Below, piece after piece: positions 8,952-16,583 of a DNA stretch of 47,295 nt. A program made the position numbers and the translations under genes. The stretch covers positions 1-47,295 of the forward strand of contig CANQPT010000011.1 of assembly GCA_947625805.1 (NCBI GenBank), in the 5' to 3' direction. The stretch is from an uncultured Clostridia bacterium. GTDB taxonomy: Bacteria; Bacillota; Clostridia; Oscillospirales; CAG-272. How positions within the stretch are numbered: position 1 is the first letter of the stretch; each line of letters starts with the position of its first letter. Under the pieces are notes generated by a model. That model ran no database searches and was not told the origin of the DNA. It was given only the letters and a program-made list of their open reading frames with translations.

Positions 8952-8983
8952 GCGCCCCGGCACGCAAACGTGTGCCGGGGCGC
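8952..8983. terminator. Bidirectional terminator between convergent genes
   Basis: GCGCCCCGGCAC-gcaaacgt-GTGCCGGGGCGC. Confidence 0.8.
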
Positions 8984-9004
8984 AAAAGCGTCGTTTTTTG
9001 GGCG

Positions 9005-10216
9005 TTATTGCATCATTTGCTCGAAAAGATCCATTTGCCGGACGGCGGGCGGGCGGCGCTCGGAAAGCGCCCGGACGTAGCCCTCGCAAAGCGCGGGGTC
9101 GTCCATCATACGCTTGAGCCCCTCGTACACGCCGTCCGCGCCGATCGGGCAGATGGTACCGAGCGCCCCGTCCTCTAACTGTTCACGGGCGGACAGATAC
9201 TCGGTGACTAAGATGGGTTTGCAGAGGATTTTTGCCTCCTCAACCGCGATCGGTTTGCCCTCATGACGGGAGGGCTGGGCGTAAATATCACAATCCTCCA
9301 CGTACCTGTAAGGGTTGACCGTCGTACCCAAAAGACACAGGCGATCTTCCACGCCAAGCGCTTTGGCACGGTCGGTCAGGGCACGGATATCGTTCTCATC
9401 CCCGCCGCCGAGGACATACCAGCGCACGTTCCTGCCGTCCGCCGCAAGGCGGGCGAGGGCTTCTGTTGCGAAATCGTAGCCTTTTTGCTCGCTGATCCTG
9501 CCAATCGTGAGAATACGCACGCCGTCAAAGTCATCGGTATAGGTTTCCCCCTGCTCTGCCATCTCACGGATCAGGCGCGGGTTGCAGACGTTTTCCATCA
9601 TGACGCACCGATCGGCGATTTCCGGCAGTTTGTCCTTGAGCGCCCGGTCGATCTTTGTCGACACGGTTACGATCTTGTCACAGGCGGCAAAGTATTTTCC
9701 GTACAGCGCGTCGTCGCGCGGCGGATTGGCATAGTCAAAATGCAGCCATGTGATCTTCTTTTTTGCCCGCACCTTGTCCACCATGTAAAACATGGTCTTG
9801 TCCCCCCAATAGGCGACCGCTGCGTCGTATTCCCCGGTCAGGGCGGGCATTTTGCGCATCATATGCACCCACAGGCGCATGGCGGTAAACGAGCGCTTTC
9901 GCGGGAAAAGCACGGTTTTGATCACGTAGGGTAACAACTCGAAATACACAAGAGGATTTTTCCGGCAGTAACAGTCCCGGATCACCCGGGCGGCGTTCCC
10001 GCCGGTCAGAGTGAACATATCCGCATATTCCGGAAGTTCGATCACCCGGATCTTCTTTGGCACAAGCGGAAGAAACAGTCCCTCCTTTTTGGCAAGAAGC
10101 AGGGTGACGTCATATTTGTCATAGTTTAAAAGATCGGCAAAGGAAAGAAAGGATTTTTCCGTTCCCGCGCAGTTCATGGTAATGCCGACGATCAACAGCT
10201 TTTTCTTTTCCGCCAT
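9005..10216 (-). CDS. Glycosyltransferase (GT4/GT-B type)
   Basis: 'ILTIGRISEQKGYDFATEALARL', 'CDIYAQPSRHEGKPIAVEEAKILCKPILVTEY'. Start at MAEKKKLL. Confidence 0.85.
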   Translation of the reverse strand: MAEKKKLLIVGITMNCAGTEKSFLSFADLLNYDKYDVTLLLAKKEGLFLPLVPKKIRVIELPEYADMFTLTGGNAARVIRDCYCRKNPLVYFELLPYVIKTVLFPRKRSFTAMRLWVHMMRKMPALTGEYDAAVAYWGDKTMFYMVDKVRAKKKITWLHFDYANPPRDDALYGKYFAACDKIVTVSTKIDRALKDKLPEIADRCVMMENVCNPRLIREMAEQGETYTDDFDGVRILTIGRISEQKGYDFATEALARLAADGRNVRWYVLGGGDENDIRALTDRAKALGVEDRLCLLGTTVNPYRYVEDCDIYAQPSRHEGKPIAVEEAKILCKPILVTEYLSAREQLEDGALGTICPIGADGVYEGLKRMMDDPALCEGYVRALSERRPPAVRQMDLFEQMMQ

Positions 10217-10268
10217 GATGGCCTCCAAAGTCTGATTGTAGTATAAATCCATAAATGCCGGCCTGCGG

Positions 10269-10297
10269 TTGGGGGACTTTTGTAAAAGTCCCCCCAA
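10269..10297 (-). terminator. Hairpin downstream of pheT
   Basis: TTGGGGGACTTTT / AAAAGTCCCCCCAA, near-perfect inverted repeat immediately after the pheT stop. Confidence 0.6.
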
Positions 10298-10298
10298 T

Positions 10299-12698
10299 TC
10301 AATTGCGCAAAGTCGCGCCGAGTTCGCGCTCCAACAACTCGCAGATCTTGCCTGCCGTGCGGTCGGCCTCCTCGTCGGTCAGAGTGCGGTCGGAAGCGCG
10401 CAGGGTCACGCTGAAGGCGGCGCTCTTTTTGCCCTCCCCGATCTGTGCGCCGCGGTAGAGGTCAAAGAGCCGTATCTGCTCCACGGTCTTGCCGCCCGCG
10501 CGGGCAATCAGTTGCTCGATCTTACCCACCTCGATCGCCTCGTCGCACACGAACGCAAAGTCGCGGGTGAGCGCCGGGAAGCGGGGCAGCGGCACAAAGT
10601 GTTTTTCAAAATCGGAAAGCGAGAGCAGTGCCTCAAAATCCAACTCGGCGGCATAGACCTCGCCCGTAAAGCCGAAGTTGCCGGCGGCAGCCGGATGCAG
10701 CTGACCGAACACGCCGATCGGCGTGCCGTCCGCACCCGATACAAGCGCACATCTTCCGGGGTGATAGGTCGGCTGATCGGTGCAAGCCGTGTATTTCACG
10801 CCCCGGACGCCCGCGTGAGCCGCAATGCGCTCGACCATGCCCTTCATGCGGTAGAAATCGCCCTCTCCGTAGAAGGCAATCGCCACCCGCTGCGGCTCGT
10901 CCGGCAATTGGTCCGGCTTTTTGGGCAGATAGACGCGGGCGATCTCAAAAAGACCGGTCGGTGTGCCGTGACGGTTATAGTTGCGGGCAAGACAGTCGAG
11001 CAACGACGGAAGCAGGGTGGTGCGCATGACCGAGGTGTCCTCGCCCAAAGGATTGGCAATCACCACACTGCGGCGACGTTGGTCCTCCGGGTGCAGGCGG
11101 ATCTTGTCGTAGTTCTTTGCGCTCATAAACGAGAAAGTGCAGCTCTCATACAGGCCGAAGGACACGAGCAGCTCGCCCAGCGCACGGCGGTATTTCTGTG
11201 CGGGGGTGAGTATACCCGGCTTGACCTTGCCGGTAAACGGCGTGGCCTCGATCTTATTGTAGCCGTAGATGCGAATGATCTCCTCCGCGATATCGTTCAT
11301 ACAGCGCACGTCGTCGCGGAAAGAGGGCACGATCACGTCGTTGCCGTCAAAGGTAAAGTCAAGGCTTTCCAGAACCTCCCGCATATACGATTCGCTCAGT
11401 TGTACGCCGAGAAAACGGTTGATGCGCTCGACCTCGAGGGGAACGCGCACGGTCTCTTTCGGGGTCGGATAGACGTCGATCATGCCTTCCACGACCTCGC
11501 CGGCACCCAGCAGTTCGACCAATTCGCAGGCGCGCTGCAGTGCGCCTACCGTATTCTCGCAGTCAAGACCCTTTTCAAAGCGGCCGCTGGACTCGGTACG
11601 CATACCGAGCGCACGGGAAGTCACCCGCACTGACGCGCCGTCAAAGCAGGCGCTCTCAAAAACCACTGTTTTGGTGGTATCCAGAATTTCGGAATTTGCG
11701 CCGCCCATCACGCCGGCAAGCGCAACCGGTTTTTCCGCGTCCCGTATGGTGAGCATACCGGCGCTTAACACATGATCCACGTCGTCCAGCGACCGGAAAA
11801 CCTCTCCCTCGGCGGCCTCGGCTACCGTGATCTTACTGCCCGACAGGCAGGTGTAATCAAAGGCGTGCATGGGTTGCCCGTACTCGAGCATGACGTAGTT
11901 GGTGATGTCGACGATATTGTTGATCGGGCGCACACCGGAAGCAAAGAGACGCATCCGCAGCCAGAGCGGAGACGGTTGGATTTTGACGTTGCGCACCACG
12001 CGGGCGCTGTACCGTGCGCACAGCGGACTTTGGACGGTCACGTCCAGATAATTGCTCACCCGGTCGTCATCGCCCGCACCGTGCACCACAGGGGTGTGAT
12101 AATGCACCTTGCGCCCGAAACTCGCGCCGGTCTCACGGGCAAGGCCGATCACCGACAGGCAGTCCGGGCGGTTGGGCGTGATCTCAAACTCGACCACGTC
12201 GTTACGCAAGCCCAAATACGTGCATACGTCCTCGCCGATCGGGAAAGGGCCGGGCAGGACTTGGTCCAGCAATAAAATGCCGTTGGGGTCGGCGCCGGGC
12301 ATCTCGTGCTCAGACAGCCCCAGTTCGGCAAAGGAGCACATCATACCGTAGGACGGCAGTCCGCGGAATTTGGTCGCCTTGATTCTGGTGCCGTCCGGCA
12401 GAACAGCGCCCTCAAGGCAGACGGGCACCACCGCGCCCTCGTAGACGTTCTGTGCACTGGTGATGATCTGCACCGGCTCGCTCTTTCCTGCGTCGATCCG
12501 GCAGACGCTCAGGCGGTCGGCGTCGGGGTGTTGTTCTTTTTTGATAATACGGCCGATCACGATATTGACAATATCTCCGGCAAGGCTGCGACAGCCCTCC
12601 ACCTTACTGCCTGTGTCGGTCATGCGATCACAGTATTCCGGGCTGGGAATGTCGGCAACGTCGACAAATTCCGACAGCCATTCTCTTGATAAATCCAT
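10299..12698 (-). CDS. pheT: Phenylalanine--tRNA ligase subunit beta
   Basis: N-terminal 'MDLSREWLSEFVDV', tRNA-binding domain, B3/B4, B5 and FDX-ACB C-terminus. Confidence 0.97.
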   Translation of the reverse strand: MDLSREWLSEFVDVADIPSPEYCDRMTDTGSKVEGCRSLAGDIVNIVIGRIIKKEQHPDADRLSVCRIDAGKSEPVQIITSAQNVYEGAVVPVCLEGAVLPDGTRIKATKFRGLPSYGMMCSFAELGLSEHEMPGADPNGILLLDQVLPGPFPIGEDVCTYLGLRNDVVEFEITPNRPDCLSVIGLARETGASFGRKVHYHTPVVHGAGDDDRVSNYLDVTVQSPLCARYSARVVRNVKIQPSPLWLRMRLFASGVRPINNIVDITNYVMLEYGQPMHAFDYTCLSGSKITVAEAAEGEVFRSLDDVDHVLSAGMLTIRDAEKPVALAGVMGGANSEILDTTKTVVFESACFDGASVRVTSRALGMRTESSGRFEKGLDCENTVGALQRACELVELLGAGEVVEGMIDVYPTPKETVRVPLEVERINRFLGVQLSESYMREVLESLDFTFDGNDVIVPSFRDDVRCMNDIAEEIIRIYGYNKIEATPFTGKVKPGILTPAQKYRRALGELLVSFGLYESCTFSFMSAKNYDKIRLHPEDQRRRSVVIANPLGEDTSVMRTTLLPSLLDCLARNYNRHGTPTGLFEIARVYLPKKPDQLPDEPQRVAIAFYGEGDFYRMKGMVERIAAHAGVRGVKYTACTDQPTYHPGRCALVSGADGTPIGVFGQLHPAAAGNFGFTGEVYAAELDFEALLSLSDFEKHFVPLPRFPALTRDFAFVCDEAIEVGKIEQLIARAGGKTVEQIRLFDLYRGAQIGEGKKSAAFSVTLRASDRTLTDEEADRTAGKICELLERELGATLRN

Positions 12699-12709
12699 CT
12701 TGCTCTCCC

Positions 12710-13729
12710 TTAAAACTGCGCCAAGAAGCGCTTGTCGTTTTCGTACAGCAGGCGGATATCGTCAATGCCGTACTTGGTCATGGTCACCCGTTCGATGCCG
12801 AGACCGAATGCAAAGCCCGAGTAGACCTCCGGGTCGATGTCGCAGCCGCGCAGCACGTTCGGGTGCACCATACCCGCGCCCAGGATCTCGATCCAGCCCT
12901 CGCCCTTGCACAGACGGCATCCCTTGCCGCCGCAGACAAAGCAGGAAACGTCGACCTCCGCCGACGGCTCGGTGAACGGGAAATGGTGGGGGCGGAAACG
13001 AATGCGGGTGGACTGCCCGAACATATGGCGGGCAAAGGTCTCGAGCATTCCCTTGAGATCTCCCATGGTGATGCCCTTGTCTACCACCAGACCCTCCATT
13101 TGATGAAAGACCGGCGAATGGGTGGCGTCCAGCGCGTCCGAGCGGTAAACTCTGCCGGGGGAAATCACGCGGATCGGGGGGCGCTGACGCTCCATAGTGC
13201 GTACCTGCACCGGCGAGGTCTGAGAGCGCAGCAGGATCCGATCGGTAATATAGAAAGTGTCCTGGGTATCGCGGGCCGGATGATTCTCCGGAATATTGAG
13301 CGCCTGAAAGTTGTAGTAATCGAGTTCCACTTCCGGGCCGTCCGCGACGTCAAAACCCATGCTGGTAAAGATGTCGCTCATCTCGCGCTCGACCTGATAA
13401 AGCGGGTGTGCCCCGCCCTTCGGGATATCCGCGCCGGGCATGGTCACGTCCAGTTTTTCCGCGCTCAGGCGGTCGTTTTGTTCTTTGTCCGCCAGCGCCG
13501 TACCCCGGTCAGACAGCGCCTGTTCGATCTCGGCACGCACCCGGTTGGCGATCTGCCCGATCACCGGGCGCTGGTCGGCGCTCAGCGCACCCATGCCGCG
13601 CAGCACGGCGGTCAGCGAGCCTTTTTTGCCCAAATACGCCACGCGAATGCGCTCGAGCGCACTACCGCTCTCGGCACCGCCGATCGCGGCAAGCGCCTCC
13701 TCCTTGATTTGTTGTAACTGTTCTTTCAT
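12710..13729 (-). CDS. pheS: Phenylalanine--tRNA ligase subunit alpha
   Basis: '[54 protein letters not shown]'; start at [13 protein letters not shown]. Confidence 0.97.
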   Translation of the reverse strand: MKEQLQQIKEEALAAIGGAESGSALERIRVAYLGKKGSLTAVLRGMGALSADQRPVIGQIANRVRAEIEQALSDRGTALADKEQNDRLSAEKLDVTMPGADIPKGGAHPLYQVEREMSDIFTSMGFDVADGPEVELDYYNFQALNIPENHPARDTQDTFYITDRILLRSQTSPVQVRTMERQRPPIRVISPGRVYRSDALDATHSPVFHQMEGLVVDKGITMGDLKGMLETFARHMFGQSTRIRFRPHHFPFTEPSAEVDVSCFVCGGKGCRLCKGEGWIEILGAGMVHPNVLRGCDIDPEVYSGFAFGLGIERVTMTKYGIDDIRLLYENDKRFLAQF

Positions 13730-13754
13730 CAGAATACCTCCTGTTATACAAAAC

Positions 13755-13975
13755 AAAAAGCCGCCCAGATATAGGGCGACCGTCTCGCTGTACCACCTAT
13801 GTTCGCGCAAACGCGGAAAGCCCGCGAACTACGCCTCTTCGCGATAACGGAACGACCGTGCACGGCTTTGACCGCGCAAGCTCCAAAGTGAAAGGCGCAC
13901 CGAATCGGGCAAAGCGGCTTTCAGCCCATGACCGCTCTCTCTTTTTGCCGGAAAAACCCGGGTTGCCGTCTTTTT
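13755..13975 (-). ncRNA. T-box riboswitch (Phe) upstream of pheST
   Basis: Minus strand: AGAGAG...GGCTGAAAG, CCGTTATCGCGAAGAGG, T-box AGGTGGTACAGCGAGAC, then terminator CGCCC-tatatct-GGGCG-gcTTTTT. Candidate specifier UUC(A) in 'CCTTTCACTTTGGAG'. Confidence 0.9.
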
Positions 13976-14063
13976 CATTGCTTTTATACTATTTTTTTGA
14001 TTGTAACACACAAACCGCCGTTTGTCAAGGGCAGATGCTCGAACTTTTCGTTTTGCGGCGAAA

Positions 14064-14690
14064 TTATCGGAAGACCCTGCCGTCCGCAAAATACAGCTCG
14101 GTGCGCAGAATGGAATAATCCGGGCAGGCAAAGAGAGCCGCGAACTGATCGGGATTGAGATACCGGTCGGGTGCGCAGTCGAGGGTGGCGCGCACCAGCG
14201 TACCGTTCGGGACGGCGGCGACCTCGTACGAGCGGATCATGGGTGCGGGATCGATCTTCTTTTCCGCGCCTTTTTTGTTAAACTTGGTAATCTCTTTCGG
14301 ATGTTTCAGCACCGCGCCTGCCGCGTCGGGGGAAAGCCCATCAAAGGTGACCTCGTAGGCGCTGAGGGCCGCGTCGGTCAAAGGTGTATCCGGAACGTAT
14401 GCCTCCGAAAAATGCAGCTCGGGCGGAGTACAGGCGTCAAGGGCGGCGCATAGCGCGTCCGGGTCGCTTTCCTCGGGCACCAAAATGTCCATGTATTCGC
14501 ACAAACTCTGTGCGCCCAGCGGAAGAGGCAGGGTAAAGGTCATGCGGGGATGGGGGCTGAAGCCCTCGGAATAGCGCACAGGGATCTTTGCCCGACGCAG
14601 AGCCGTGCGAATGGACCGGCACAGGTCAAGATGCGAGATAAAGCGCAGCGTGCCGGTACGCGAAAATCTCATTCGCAGCTTCTTGTACAC
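14064..14690 (-). CDS. TIGR03936-type radical SAM-associated protein (DUF2344)
   Basis: 'MRFSRTGTLRFISHLDLCRSIRTALRRAKIPVRYSEGFSPHPRMTF'; overlaps the end of the radical SAM gene. Confidence 0.9.
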   Translation of the reverse strand: MYKKLRMRFSRTGTLRFISHLDLCRSIRTALRRAKIPVRYSEGFSPHPRMTFTLPLPLGAQSLCEYMDILVPEESDPDALCAALDACTPPELHFSEAYVPDTPLTDAALSAYEVTFDGLSPDAAGAVLKHPKEITKFNKKGAEKKIDPAPMIRSYEVAAVPNGTLVRATLDCAPDRYLNPDQFAALFACPDYSILRTELYFADGRVFR

Positions 14691-16534
14691 CATGAACGCT
14701 CTCCTCCCAACTTGTTTGCGCCGCACCCCGAGCACTGCTGTTTGCAGTTGGGCGTGACCTGCCCCGCATACGCGCGCTCCCGCTCACGCAGCAAAAATTT
14801 CTTATCCACGCCGCAGTCGATGATCTCCCACGGGAGCACCTCGTCGAGGTCCCGCTTGCGTTCGGCGTAAAAAGCGGGATCAAGACCCGCGCGGGAAAAC
14901 GCCTCGAGCCATTTTTCGTATGAAAACATCTCGTCCCAGCCGTCAAAGCGCACGCCCAGTTTGTGGGCTTCCAGCAGAGCGGCGGACAGGCGGCGGTCGC
15001 CGCGTGCAAATACCGCCTCCACCCGGCTGACCTTGGCCTCGTGCCAGTGATATGCGATGTGCTTGCGGTCGTCGAGCAGTGTCGCCAGATACATCTGCTT
15101 TTCCCGCAGGGTCCCGAGGTCGTCCTGCGCCTCCCACTGGAATGGGGTGAACGGCTTTGGGATAAAGCAGGAAACGCTGACCGTCACCGACGGTTTTCGC
15201 CCCTTGACCCGATTTTGCCCTGTGTAATAGCGATCGATGACCTTTTTTGCAAGGTCTGCGATGCCCGCAATATCCTCGCGGGTTTCTGTGGGCAGTCCGT
15301 TCATAAAGTACAACTTGACGCCGGTCTTGCCGTAGCCGAAAGCCACGTCGCACGCCCGCATGAGGTCGGCCTCGGTCACGTTTTTGTTGATAACGTCCCG
15401 CAGGCGCTGGGTGCCCGCCTCGGGCGCAAAGGTCAAACCGCTCGCGCGCACCGACGAGATGCGGTCCATGAGTTCCCGCGTAAAGGAATCAAGCCGCAGG
15501 GATGGGAAAGAGATGGACACTTTTTGCTCGTCGGTCCACTCGAGTAAGCGCTCGGTCAATGCGTCAATCTGCGAATAGTCGGAAATAGACAAAGAGGACA
15601 GGGACATTTCGTCGTATCCCGTACTCTCGAACAGGCACTTTGCCTGCTGGTTCAGTTTGTCCACGGTCTTTTCCCGGACGGGACGGTAGACCATACCCGC
15701 CTGACAGAAGCGGCATCCGCGGATGCACCCACGGTAGACCTCCAGCACAATGCGGTCGTGCACGGTCTTGATATAGGGCATGACAAACCGGTCGGGATAG
15801 TAAGCCTTGTCCATGTCGGTGAGAATGCGCTTGGTGATCCGGCGGGGAATGTCGTCGTACACGGGCGTATACCGGCTCACTCTGCCGTCCGGCAGGTACT
15901 CCGCCCGATAGAGCGAGGGCACGTAAAAACCCGGGATTTTTGCCGCCTCGTGCAAAAACGCCGCGCGGGTATAAGCGCCCGACGCTTTCATGTCGATATA
16001 CAAGCGGGCGATCTCGGGCAGGGCGTCCTCTCCCTCTCCGATGCTGAACAGGTCAAAAAAGTCCGCCACCGGCTCGGGATTGTAGGCGCAGGGACCGCCG
16101 CCGATGACGATGGGATGGTCCTCGCCGCGATCCGCCGAGAGCAGCGGAATGCCGCCAAGATCCAGCATATTTAACACGTTGGAATAGGAAAGCTCGTATT
16201 GCAGGGTAAAGGCGACAAAATCAAAGTCGCTGATCGGGTCGCCCGATTCGTGTGCCCAGAGCGGAATGTGATGCTCCCGCATTTTTTCTTCCATGTCCAC
16301 CCAAGGGGCGTACACCCGCTCGCACCAGACGTCGCTCTGCGCATTGAGCACGCCGTAGAGCAGACGCACGCCGAGATTGGACATACCGATCTCGTAGGTA
16401 TCGGGAAAGCAAAAGGCCCAGCGGCAGGCGATATCCGCCTTGTCCTTGATGATCTGGCCGTATTCGCCGCCCACATATCTTCCCGGCTTTTCGACCGCTT
16501 TGAGGATTTGATCCGTCACTTTCATATTACTCAT
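14669..16534 (-). CDS. TIGR03960-type B12-binding-domain radical SAM protein
   Basis: 'VLEVYRGCIRGCRFCQAGMVYRPVREK' CxxxCxxC motif; 'KPGRYVGGEYGQIIKDKADIACRWAFCFPDTYEIGMSNLG'. Confidence 0.93.
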   Translation of the reverse strand: MSNMKVTDQILKAVEKPGRYVGGEYGQIIKDKADIACRWAFCFPDTYEIGMSNLGVRLLYGVLNAQSDVWCERVYAPWVDMEEKMREHHIPLWAHESGDPISDFDFVAFTLQYELSYSNVLNMLDLGGIPLLSADRGEDHPIVIGGGPCAYNPEPVADFFDLFSIGEGEDALPEIARLYIDMKASGAYTRAAFLHEAAKIPGFYVPSLYRAEYLPDGRVSRYTPVYDDIPRRITKRILTDMDKAYYPDRFVMPYIKTVHDRIVLEVYRGCIRGCRFCQAGMVYRPVREKTVDKLNQQAKCLFESTGYDEMSLSSLSISDYSQIDALTERLLEWTDEQKVSISFPSLRLDSFTRELMDRISSVRASGLTFAPEAGTQRLRDVINKNVTEADLMRACDVAFGYGKTGVKLYFMNGLPTETREDIAGIADLAKKVIDRYYTGQNRVKGRKPSVTVSVSCFIPKPFTPFQWEAQDDLGTLREKQMYLATLLDDRKHIAYHWHEAKVSRVEAVFARGDRRLSAALLEAHKLGVRFDGWDEMFSYEKWLEAFSRAGLDPAFYAERKRDLDEVLPWEIIDCGVDKKFLLRERERAYAGQVTPNCKQQCSGCGANKLGGERSWCTRSCE

Positions 16535-16548
16535 AAAACGGCATCGGG

Positions 16549-16574
16549 CGGGGAAATCCGCCCGATGGGGTTCG
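16549..16574. terminator. Intergenic hairpin in a minus-strand gene pair
   Basis: ATCGGGCGG / CCGCCCGAT inverted repeat between the two minus-strand genes. Confidence 0.4.
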
Positions 16575-16583
16575 CTCCTTATA

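Noticed and set aside
10269-11633. 454-aa plus-strand ORF
   Set aside because: Entirely antisense to pheT; a shadow ORF from the GC-rich codon pattern.
12686-13717. 343-aa plus-strand ORF
   Set aside because: Antisense to pheS; low-complexity His/Arg-rich translation with no recognisable domain.
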